From positions 310,001-374,000 of the forward strand of contig CAKTFN010000001.1 in NCBI GenBank assembly GCA_934561055.1: DNA of 64,000 nucleotides. Direction: 5' to 3'. This document shows positions 55,685 through 62,324 of the stretch, piece by piece. How positions within the stretch are numbered: the stretch's first letter is position 1; each line of letters starts with the position of its first letter. A model generated the notes under the pieces. That model saw nothing but the letters and a program-made list of their open reading frames with translations. It searched no databases and was not told the DNA's origin. The position numbers were made by a program, and so were the translations under genes. The stretch is from an uncultured Eubacteriales bacterium (GTDB lineage: Bacteria; Bacillota; Clostridia; Oscillospirales; Acutalibacteraceae).

Positions 55685-56305
55685 TTAAATCATTGCAAAA
55701 ATGAGCATATCGCCGTCATCAATCGTGATGTTGTCATGCGAACAGAGCATGAGTTCGCCTGTGTTTTTCTTTTTGACGGCAAAAAGCATTTTATCCTCAA
55801 GATTCGCTATTTCATCAACCGAGCGTCCGAGTTCACGCTTTTCGGGTTTTCTCATAACAAAACTGACGCTGTTTCCCCCGATTGAAATTGAGTCGATTTC
55901 GTTTGAATCCTCCGTTGCAAGGTTAAAAAAGATGTCGCTTTCAAGCCTCGTCGGGCAAACGGTTTTAAGACCGAATTTTCTGAAAACGGCCTCTCTCGAC
56001 GGGTCGAGAACACGAAGATAAACCTCCGAAAGACCGAACTCAATGTTCAAAGTCTGGGCAACCATGACGTTGACGGTATCCTTTCCGGTAACAACGAACG
56101 CCATGTTTGCGCTTTCGCAACCGGCATTTCCGAGAACGTCGATATCCGTCACGTCGCCGCAAACCTCAAGCCCCGAAAAATCATCGGAAAGCATTGAAAA
56201 ATTTTCTTCGTTGCTGTCAACAACGGCAACGTCATAGCCCCTTTCGTCAAGGGCATTTGCAAGGCGGCTTCCGGTTTTTCCGCAGCCGATGATAATAATA
56301 TTCAT
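55685..56305 (-). CDS. TrkA/KtrA-type K+ uptake regulator (RCK protein), copy 1
   Basis: A 206-residue RCK protein: N-terminal Rossmann fold IIGCGKTGSRLANALDERGYDVAVVDSNEENF, with the acidic residue after strand two selecting NAD(H) or ATP, and an RCK_C-like domain from about residue 130 ending in DGDMLIFAMI. It overlaps the phosphodiesterase gene upstream by 4 bp and precedes the second TrkA gene by 12 bp. The two share fold but limited sequence, so they are not a recent duplication. Expected to gate K+ uptake by KtrB in response to nucleotide or c-di-AMP; c-di-AMP binding by RCK_C is known in Firmicutes. Confidence 0.92.
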   Translation of the reverse strand: MNIIIIGCGKTGSRLANALDERGYDVAVVDSNEENFSMLSDDFSGLEVCGDVTDIDVLGNAGCESANMAFVVTGKDTVNVMVAQTLNIEFGLSEVYLRVLDPSREAVFRKFGLKTVCPTRLESDIFFNLATEDSNEIDSISIGGNSVSFVMRKPEKRELGRSVDEIANLEDKMLFAVKKKNTGELMLCSHDNITIDDGDMLIFAMI

Positions 56306-56781
56306 TCACTCACCTCATAAACGTTTTTGAATTTTACGTCAACCTTTTCTTTTTCGAGAATCAAAACGGCGTAGTTTCCGTTATAAATCGCACCGGGATT
56401 CACGGCAAAAATTTTTGAATATGAGTCATAAAAACAGTCGCTTCTGTGAGTATGGCCGTAAAGGGCAACGTTCGCACGAACGCTTTCGGCTTTTTCAAGG
56501 AGCGGAAGAAGGCTTCGCTTCACCGAAACGGTGTGGCCGTGGCAGGCAATGATTGTGTTTCCTTCAAGGTGCTTATAGGCAAAATCGTCAAGCTCACCGG
56601 AAAAGTCGTTGTTTCCCCTCACGGCAATGAAGGTTCGCCCGGGAAACTCCTTTTTCATTTTTTCAAGGTCATTTGCACCGTCGCCGAGAAAGAAAACGAT
56701 TTTGCACTCCCCTTCTTTTTCGATTGCGCGGGAAAAATTCGTTGTGTTTCCGTGACTGTCGGACAAAACGAGAACCTTCAT
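56302..56781 (-). CDS. YfcE/MJ0936-family metallophosphodiesterase
   Basis: A 159-residue single-domain calcineurin-like phosphodiesterase. Metal-binding blocks: VLSDSHG (D-x-H), FFLGDGAND (GD), AVRGNNDF (GN-N/D, with Asn as in this subfamily), IIACHGH and ALYGHTHR (GHTH). Small proteins like this cleave bis-p-nitrophenyl phosphate in vitro; physiological substrates are unknown and can be cyclic nucleotides. First gene of the minus-strand unit with trkA-trkA-PAP2-gtrA, overlapping the first trkA by 4 bp. Divergent from the small-gene operon at 56849. Confidence 0.93.
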   Translation of the reverse strand: MKVLVLSDSHGNTTNFSRAIEKEGECKIVFFLGDGANDLEKMKKEFPGRTFIAVRGNNDFSGELDDFAYKHLEGNTIIACHGHTVSVKRSLLPLLEKAESVRANVALYGHTHRSDCFYDSYSKIFAVNPGAIYNGNYAVLILEKEKVDVKFKNVYEVSE

Positions 56782-56848
56782 TCATAATCACCGCCGAAAA
56801 AACATAGATATTATTATGACATTGTATCACATTACGGGAGGTTTTTCA

Positions 56849-57088
56849 ATGGATAATGAAACAAAAATGAACACGGAAAAAATCAGCGAACTTTTTGAAA
56901 AAGCAAAAGAAAAGGAGAAAAGCGGAGTTCTTGACGTCGGCTCGTTCATCGATGAAAACCTTTCACCCTCCGACGCCGAAAAGCTCAAAAGCGCAATGAA
57001 AAACCCAAAACTTATCAAATCAATCCTTTCCTCACCGCAGGCGCAGAAGTTCTTTGAAAAATTTTCCGACAAGGGTAAAAATTCATGA
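56849..57088 (+). CDS. Small conserved-looking protein, unknown (gene 1 of 3)
   Basis: A 79-residue soluble protein, helical and charged (EKISELFEKAKEKEKSG, SPSDAEKLKSAMKNPKLIKSILSSPQAQKFFEKF). I do not recognise the family. ATG 56849 follows GGGAGG at 7 nt; an ATG at 56816 is out of reach of an RBS. It overlaps gene 2 by 4 bp. The SPQAQKFFEKF end recalls small sporulation-linked helical proteins in Clostridia, but this is an impression only. Three overlapping or close small genes probably make one complex. Confidence 0.72.
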   Translation: MDNETKMNTEKISELFEKAKEKEKSGVLDVGSFIDENLSPSDAEKLKSAMKNPKLIKSILSSPQAQKFFEKFSDKGKNS

Positions 57089-57444
57089 ACCTTGAAAGCA
57101 TCAATCTGCAGGAGCTTTCCGAGCTTTTTTCCTCTTTGAGCGAAGAAGACGTTGAACAGCTCAAAAGCGTTGCCGCCTCATTCTTTTCAAAGGGAGAAAA
57201 AGAAAAAAAGGAGGAAGAAAAAAGGCCGCCGAATCCCGAAAACGAACAGCCGGATCTTGAGAGCATTAAAAAAATCATGAGTATTTTGAAGCTTCTCAAA
57301 AGCGACGTTCACGACCCTCGGTGCGACCTTCTTTATGCGCTCAGACCGATGCTTAAAGAAAGCCGGCGCGAAAAGGTTGACCAGGCGGCAAAAATGCTCA
57401 GGCTCCTTTCCGTCCTTCCGAAGCTTCGGGAACTTGACAACTGA
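57085..57444 (+). CDS. Small helical protein, unknown (gene 2 of 3)
   Basis: A 119-residue protein. N-terminal amphipathic helix (INLQELSELFSSLSEEDVEQLKSVAASFF), a Lys/Glu/Pro linker, and a C-terminal helical domain IKKIMSILKLLKSDVHDPRCDLLYALRPMLKESRREKVDQAAKMLRLLSVLPKLREL. The DPR-x-x-LL-x-AL-R/K-P-x-L-x-x-x-R-R-x-K-x-D-x-A pattern recurs, as I recall, in unnamed proteins of sporulating Clostridia, so the family seems conserved. Start ATG overlaps gene 1. No enzymatic motif. It is likely a structural or adaptor protein. Confidence 0.75.
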   Translation: MNLESINLQELSELFSSLSEEDVEQLKSVAASFFSKGEKEKKEEEKRPPNPENEQPDLESIKKIMSILKLLKSDVHDPRCDLLYALRPMLKESRREKVDQAAKMLRLLSVLPKLRELDN

Positions 57445-57461
57445 GACGAGGTGAGAAAAAA

Positions 57462-57773
57462 ATGGCGCAGAACATTTCAAAAGAGGACTTTTCAAAAATG
57501 CAGCAACAGGCAATTAACCGTGTAAAAGAAATGCAGCGTCAGGCAAAAGCCGAAAAAGAAAACGAACCGAAAAGAATTTTTGAACCGACGGACGAAAAGG
57601 AAATTCCGAAACCGCCGGCAATTAAAAAGGTGCATACGAAAAGCAAAAGAACGGTTTCGGCTTTTCTTGAAACGGACAGCGACGTTGCGCTGATTCTTCC
57701 GCTCATTCTCCTTTTGCAAAGGGACGGTGCGGATGAAATGCTGATTCTCGCTCTGCTTTATATCATGGCATGA
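57462..57773 (+). CDS. Small protein with C-terminal hydrophobic helix, unknown (gene 3 of 3)
   Basis: A 103-residue protein: a basic N-terminal helical part (NISKEDFSKMQQQAINRVKEMQRQAKAEKEN), a Pro-rich middle, and a C-terminal segment DVALILPLILLLQRDGADEMLILALLYIMA, with two hydrophobic runs separated by a short acidic loop (RDGADE). Similar endings (D-x-L-L-I-L-A-L-L-Y-I-x) occur in small proteins of spore-formers. GAGGTG lies before the ATG, 18 bp after gene 2. Probably membrane-associated. Function unknown. Confidence 0.72.
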   Translation: MAQNISKEDFSKMQQQAINRVKEMQRQAKAEKENEPKRIFEPTDEKEIPKPPAIKKVHTKSKRTVSAFLETDSDVALILPLILLLQRDGADEMLILALLYIMA

Positions 57774-57782
57774 CGCAAAAGA

Positions 57783-57819
57783 GGTTGCGGCGGCAAACGA
57801 CCGTCACAGCCTTTTTTAT
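57783..57819 (+). terminator. Terminator of the three-gene small-protein operon
   Basis: GGTTG-C-GGCGG / CCGTC-A-CAGCC (10 bp with one mismatch), then TTTTTTATT. Confidence 0.75.
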
Positions 57820-57873
57820 TCGGGTTCATTCAATTCTTTTTCCGATATTATTGAAAGGCAAGCTTTCTTTTTG

Positions 57874-57902
57874 TTGACAAATCATATTATCGGTGATAAT
57901 CT
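57874..57902 (+). promoter_or_regulatory. Promoter of the GNAT gene
   Basis: TTGACA (57874-57879), 17-nt spacer, TAATCT (57897-57902). Confidence 0.65.
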
Positions 57903-58028
57903 TAAACACGGTATCGGCAAAAGCGATTGAAAAATTTTGAAAAAACAATGACCTTCATATGCTTCTTCAAAAGTTCGCTTAATACACGGCGTTTTGAAAA
58001 AAGACAAGGAGCTTTTAATAAAACGATT

Positions 58029-58475
58029 ATGATTGAAATCAGAAAAGTTGACAAAAAAGAAAAAGACGAAGCAATAAAAACCGCCTGCGACATATTTTTT
58101 GAAGAACAGGACGTTCCGAAAGAACTGACCGACATCAAGACAGAGCTTTCGCCGGTTTGGTGGGGTGCGTTTTCGGACAAAGAACTCGTCGGAACAGTTG
58201 CCGCATACAAAAAAGACGGCGTTCGGTACATGGGACGGCTCACCGTCAGGGAAAACATGAGAGGTCGTCACCTCGCAACCGAACTTGTGAAAACAGTGTT
58301 GAAAGAGCTTTTTGAAAACGGAGAACCGGAAGTCCGCCTTGACGCAAGAGAAGCGACGAAAAGAATTATTTTGTCCTTCGGCGGCGAGGTTACCGGTGAG
58401 GAATATCGGTTTTTCAAAAGCACCTGCGTTCCCGTCAGAATTACGAAAAAACAGTTTGAAACGAATAACCGATAA
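58029..58475 (+). CDS. GNAT-family N-acetyltransferase
   Basis: A 148-residue GNAT protein (ATG 58029). N-terminal IEIRKVDKKEKDEAIKTACDIFFEEQDVPKEL, a central strand WWGAFSDKELVGTVAAYKKDGVRYMGRLTVRENMRGRHLATELVKTVLKEL with the acetyl-CoA pyrophosphate loop R-G-R-H-L-A (in the usual R/Q-x-x-G-x-G/A position), and EVRLDAREATKRIILSFGGEV. It resembles ElaA/YjcF-like acetyltransferases of unknown substrate. The AAGGAG site is unusually far (about 16 nt) from this ATG, so the true start may be a non-standard codon a little upstream. Monocistronic. Confidence 0.82.
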   Translation: MIEIRKVDKKEKDEAIKTACDIFFEEQDVPKELTDIKTELSPVWWGAFSDKELVGTVAAYKKDGVRYMGRLTVRENMRGRHLATELVKTVLKELFENGEPEVRLDAREATKRIILSFGGEVTGEEYRFFKSTCVPVRITKKQFETNNR

Positions 58476-58483
58476 AAAATCGA

Positions 58484-58528
58484 AACAGCGTTAAGCCGAT
58501 TCCTGCGAATGACTTAACGCTGTTTTTT
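58484..58528. terminator. Bidirectional terminator between GNAT and spoVAF-like gene
   Basis: AACAGCGTTAAG / CTTAACGCTGTT (12 bp) with a 17-nt loop, then TTTTTTC on plus; the minus side ends in TTTCGATTTTTTATC. The spoVAF-like stop is at 58528. Confidence 0.88.
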
Positions 58529-60027
58529 CAGTTTCGTTCCATCGAAACGTCGTTATAATGCGCTTTTCTTTGTTTGCTTTTGATTGTCCTTCTGACAAGA
58601 AGGCCGTGAAGTGCCTCTTTGTCAAAGGGAAAGAGCGGGTAAAGATAAGTGTAGCCGTCAACGGTTTTCGTTGTGCAAATCATAAGAAGAATAATTACAA
58701 GCCCGACAGCAAAGCCCCAAATTTTGAAAATCGCCGTAAGAATCAAAAGAAGGGTTCTTGAAATTTTGATTGCATAGCCGAGTTCGTAGCTTGCCTGAGT
58801 AAAGTTTGAAATTGCGGCGAAAGCCATGAACAAAACAACTTCCGAAACGAACCAGCCGGACGAAACCGCAAATTCGCCGAGGACAAGCGCACCGACAACA
58901 CTGAAAGAATTGCTCAGCGCACTCGGAGTATTGAGCGAAGCGAGGCGAAGAGTGTCAATCACAAACTCAATAACAAGAAGCTGGGCTATGAGCGGAACGC
59001 TGTTCGGTTCCTTCACAAGAATGAACTTTAAATTTTCCGGAAGTCTGTCGCCGTAAAGCGTCAAAAGATACCACGCCGGAACAAGAAGAAGCGAAAGCGC
59101 AAAAACAAGAGCACGAATATAACGAAGGAAGGTTCCGATCATCGGCGGAAAATAATAATCGTTAACGTCCTGAATGAAATCAAAAACACCGGTCGGAAGA
59201 ATCATCGCCGACGGCGAACCGTCAGCAAGAACAACAACGTTTCCGTCAAATATACAGGCTGCGGCGGCATCGGGACGTTCGGTATACCGCACCTTCGGAA
59301 ACGGATTCCACGGCTGGGACGGAACAAGACATTCCCGAAGGCTCTCCTGGCTCATTGTCAGGCTCGACACTTCAATTGAGCTGAGCTTTTTTTCAATCGA
59401 AGAAAGCTGCTTTTTGTTCACGCTGTCTTCAAGGAAGCAAACAACGACGTCGGTTTTTGATTCGCTGCCGATTTGAAAAGCCTTGAAGGTCAGCTTCGGA
59501 TTGCGGATTTTCCGCCGGATCAAAGCGGTATTGAAAATCACGGTTTCAACAAAGCCCTCATGGGCGCCGCGAAGAACCTTATCCGATTCCGGTTCCTGAA
59601 CGTCACGGGCGGGATAAGTTCGCGCGTCAATTATTATCGCTTCGCAGTAACCTTCGACAATCATCCCGATTGCGCCGGACAAAACAAATGTTGTGAACGT
59701 TTCAAGGCTTTTTTCAACGCTCGATTCGATATAGGTTATATGACTGTCAAGAAGGTCTTTCGCCGTCGGACATTCCTTCATTTCCTTTTCGGTAAGCTTG
59801 CTGATATATTCAAGCATTTTTTCAAACATTTCATCTTTGACAAAACCGTCGATGCAATAAAAAGTAACACGCTTTCCGCCGGCCTTTATGCGTTTGACGA
59901 GAATATCAAAACTCTCTCCGACACGAAGCTTTCTGTTGATCATTGCAAGATTTTCTTCATAGCTTTTTTCAAAATCGCTCATTAAATCACCGAAAATATT
60001 TTCGGCAAAATCTTTATTTTTATTCAA
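58528..60027 (-). CDS. spoVAF: GerA-family spore germination protein, SpoVAF-like
   Basis: A 499-residue GerA/SpoVAF-superfamily membrane protein. N-terminal cytosolic domain (about residues 1-290), with GMIVEGYCEAIIIDARTYPARDVQEPESDKVLRGAHEGFVETVIFNTALIRRKIRNP as the diagnostic segment, then about five transmembrane helices (from RALVFALSLLLVPAWYLL), with the SVPLIAQLLVIEFVIDTLRLASLNTPS segment typical of the family. The absence of adjacent gerB and gerC genes and the FPFD...C-terminus favour SpoVAF over a nutrient receptor. Start is a TTG at 60027 with weak RBS; ATG 59982 is an alternative. It acts at the inner spore membrane, by family knowledge. It lies 9 bp downstream of the SpoIID-PGBD gene. 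Confidence 0.9.
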   Translation of the reverse strand: MNKNKDFAENIFGDLMSDFEKSYEENLAMINRKLRVGESFDILVKRIKAGGKRVTFYCIDGFVKDEMFEKMLEYISKLTEKEMKECPTAKDLLDSHITYIESSVEKSLETFTTFVLSGAIGMIVEGYCEAIIIDARTYPARDVQEPESDKVLRGAHEGFVETVIFNTALIRRKIRNPKLTFKAFQIGSESKTDVVVCFLEDSVNKKQLSSIEKKLSSIEVSSLTMSQESLRECLVPSQPWNPFPKVRYTERPDAAAACIFDGNVVVLADGSPSAMILPTGVFDFIQDVNDYYFPPMIGTFLRYIRALVFALSLLLVPAWYLLTLYGDRLPENLKFILVKEPNSVPLIAQLLVIEFVIDTLRLASLNTPSALSNSFSVVGALVLGEFAVSSGWFVSEVVLFMAFAAISNFTQASYELGYAIKISRTLLLILTAIFKIWGFAVGLVIILLMICTTKTVDGYTYLYPLFPFDKEALHGLLVRRTIKSKQRKAHYNDVSMERN

Positions 60028-60036
60028 AACCGTTCA

Positions 60037-61386
60037 TTAAAAGGTTCTGTAGCCATTATAAAGTTCAACGATTGCGTTCCACGTCAGCGGGCCGACATAG
60101 CCGGTGACCGGCATTCCGTAAAGCGACTGAACCGCTTCAACCGCACGAATCGTTTGCGGACCGTAAACGCCGTCAACGGTTACGGGCGAAACGGCGTCAA
60201 GGTTTTGAGAAATTACGTTAAGATAAGTCTGAAGCTGTTCAACGGCTTTTCCCGTTGCGCCATCAGTTATGACATAACCCGGATAAAGAAGCGATGAATA
60301 GGTCTTAAATTCAAAGGGAAGCGAATTGACCGTTCTTCGGTATTCATCAAGAATTGCGTTCCACGTTGCCTCGCCGATGATTCCGTCGGGCGTAAGTCCG
60401 TGTTCACGCTGAAAAGTCTTTACGGCTTTTTCCGTGTCTTCTCCGAAAATTCCGTCAACGGTAACCGTCGGAAGCGTATTGTTGAAATACGCAAGAAAAT
60501 TCAAATAATACTGAATGATCGAAACCGGCTGTCCCCGATCGCCTTTTCGCAAAGGATAAGGGAAAAGACGTTCGGCTTCGGTAATTGTGATTCCCTCGGA
60601 ATAAAGCTCTGAAAGACGTTTCACGGCGTTATATATCCGGCGAATTGCGTACCACGTTGCCTCGCCGACAACTCCGTCGGGAGTAAGGTTGAAAACACGC
60701 TGAAACTGTTTGACTGCGTTTTCCGTTGTCCGTCCGAACGAGCCGTCGGTTTTCGGAATTTCCGGAATGCTCGGATAATTTTGAGAAATGCGGTTAAGAC
60801 GGCGCTGAATTTCAAGAACATCGTTGCCGACATCACCGACTCCGAGCGGCGTTCCGGGATAGGTTTGAAAAGAAGGCGCAACGTCGGCACGCTTTAAATT
60901 AATGTCGTCACCGTAATAATATTTCAAAATTTCATAAGGCGTATATCCCCGGTTCGCAAGACTCACCGTTCCCCATTGGGAAAGACCGGGACAGGAAACG
61001 TTGATTCCGTCACAATATTCGGTGTAATACGGCTGAACCGTGCCTTCCTTTACGACATAAGTATTGAAAATTTCATCGACTATCCGGGAGATATTTCCGA
61101 AGTAATCGCGTCCGTATTGAAAAGCCTGGTCATACTGAGTTGAATTTGTGATGTCAAAATCATATCCTCTTGAGCGGTAATACTCAAGAAATATTCGATT
61201 GAGGGCGAGCGAAATCTGTGCAATTATGTTTGCCCTTATCGCATTTTCCGGCCATGTAGGATAAATTTCGCTTGAAGCAACGTTTTTGATGTAATCGGTG
61301 AACGGAACGGTAACATTCCTTGCGTTTGAGTCGGGTGGACCGAGATGAACGGTGATGTATTCCGGAACGACAACGGCGTCAGGCAT
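60037..61386 (-). CDS. SpoIID-domain protein with three peptidoglycan-binding modules
   Basis: A 449-residue protein. Residues about 20-170 form a SpoIID/LytB-like domain (DYIKNVASSEIYPTWPENAIRANIIAQISLALNR, then CDGINVSCPGLSQWGTVSLANRGYTPYEILKYYYG), as in the lytic transglycosylase SpoIID. Three PG_binding_1 modules follow, each with a D-G-x-F/Y-G-x-x-T-x-x-A-V-x-x-F/V-Q core and G-x-x-T-W-x-A-I (about 175-265, 280-365, 375-449). There is no signal peptide, so it is probably exported by another route or acts inside the developing spore; related proteins bind cortex peptidoglycan. Overlaps the acidic protein gene by 8 bp and precedes spoVAF. Confidence 0.92.
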   Translation of the reverse strand: MPDAVVVPEYITVHLGPPDSNARNVTVPFTDYIKNVASSEIYPTWPENAIRANIIAQISLALNRIFLEYYRSRGYDFDITNSTQYDQAFQYGRDYFGNISRIVDEIFNTYVVKEGTVQPYYTEYCDGINVSCPGLSQWGTVSLANRGYTPYEILKYYYGDDINLKRADVAPSFQTYPGTPLGVGDVGNDVLEIQRRLNRISQNYPSIPEIPKTDGSFGRTTENAVKQFQRVFNLTPDGVVGEATWYAIRRIYNAVKRLSELYSEGITITEAERLFPYPLRKGDRGQPVSIIQYYLNFLAYFNNTLPTVTVDGIFGEDTEKAVKTFQREHGLTPDGIIGEATWNAILDEYRRTVNSLPFEFKTYSSLLYPGYVITDGATGKAVEQLQTYLNVISQNLDAVSPVTVDGVYGPQTIRAVEAVQSLYGMPVTGYVGPLTWNAIVELYNGYRTF

Positions 61387-62146
61387 TTCTCTCCCCGCCT
61401 TTCATCAAAAGTTCGTTTGGTTCGCTTTCGGTCACGTCTGTATTATCCCTTTCGTCCGTTCCGAGAGGAAGAAGCTGTATGTTCTGAATCGATTCGACGC
61501 CGGAAAAAACGGGAACGCCTAGATACTTTCGTGTTTGAAAATACGGATGGGAAACGGTTATGTCATACTTTGAATAAGGCGACTTTTCCTGCGGTGACTG
61601 AGAAAACGATTTTTTCGGTGCGGGAAGAAGAATACTTCCGACAACGCCGTTCGTGTTTGTGTAACCGTCAAAATATACCTTTTTATTCTCTGCTCCGATG
61701 ATTACAACGTGAGCGGAGGAAACGGGATATGCACGGTTTGCCATAAAGACCTGGACTTTCAGCGAACCGAGAGATTCGGGATAAGGCTCATCTTCTTCAA
61801 AAACGGAATTTTCATCTTCGGGAATGAAAGTTTCGTCGGGATTGCTTTTTTCTTCGCCGGAGCTTTCCGTCACGGGAAAAACGCCGAACCGTTCGCTTTC
61901 GGTTTTTTCGTTTTCTTTTTTCAAAGATTCGTTTTCGGTTTGAGGTTCGGTTGAATCGGGCGTTCCTTTTTCTTCGCTCTTTTCGTTGAAAACTGCCGAA
62001 ACCGAAACGGCTTCTTCCTTTTTTTCGGCGGTTACAGGTTCGCTTTCGTCAAAAGCGGGAGAAAGAATTTCACTTTCAATCGAGCGACGTTTTGCGTCAA
62101 TAAGCTCTTTTTTATACTGTTCAATCATCGAATCAAAGCTGTTCAT
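61379..62146 (-). CDS. Acidic protein with carboxypeptidase-regulatory-like domain, spore cluster
   Basis: A 255-residue protein. Residues 1-20 form a short helix (NSFDSMIEQYKKELIDAKRRS). A long Glu/Ser/Pro-rich disordered region follows to about 130. A beta-sandwich-like domain comes next, beginning GSLKVQVFMANRAYPVSSAHVVIIG (G-x-L-x-V-x-V and P-V-x-x-A-x-V), with TNTNGVVGSILLPAP and YDITVSHPYFQ, a pattern of CarboxypepD_reg/SpaA-type domains. ATG 62146 has AAAGGTG 6-8 nt upstream. It overlaps the SpoIID-PGBD gene by 8 bp. Location and composition suggest a spore or envelope structural protein; no enzymatic residues seen. Confidence 0.75.
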   Translation of the reverse strand: MNSFDSMIEQYKKELIDAKRRSIESEILSPAFDESEPVTAEKKEEAVSVSAVFNEKSEEKGTPDSTEPQTENESLKKENEKTESERFGVFPVTESSGEEKSNPDETFIPEDENSVFEEDEPYPESLGSLKVQVFMANRAYPVSSAHVVIIGAENKKVYFDGYTNTNGVVGSILLPAPKKSFSQSPQEKSPYSKYDITVSHPYFQTRKYLGVPVFSGVESIQNIQLLPLGTDERDNTDVTESEPNELLMKGGERNA

Positions 62147-62283
62147 TCTTATCACCTTTCAGAATATATTCACACCATTTTATGAAAGGTTACGGGAGAA
62201 TGTGATTTTTGAAACCTAAACGGTTCGGAATTGCCGTTCGGTCGAATTTCGGAAGATGTCTTAAAAAGATGAAGCATTGCAAA

Positions 62284-62312
62284 AGAAAAAAGCCGCCAAA
62301 AAATTGACGGCT
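62284..62312 (-). terminator. Terminator of the pseudokinase gene
   Basis: On the minus strand AGCCG-T-CAA / TTG-G-CGGCT with a short T-loop, then six T. It lies 13 nt past the stop at 62325. Confidence 0.82.
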
Positions 62313-62324
62313 CTCATAGCTGAT

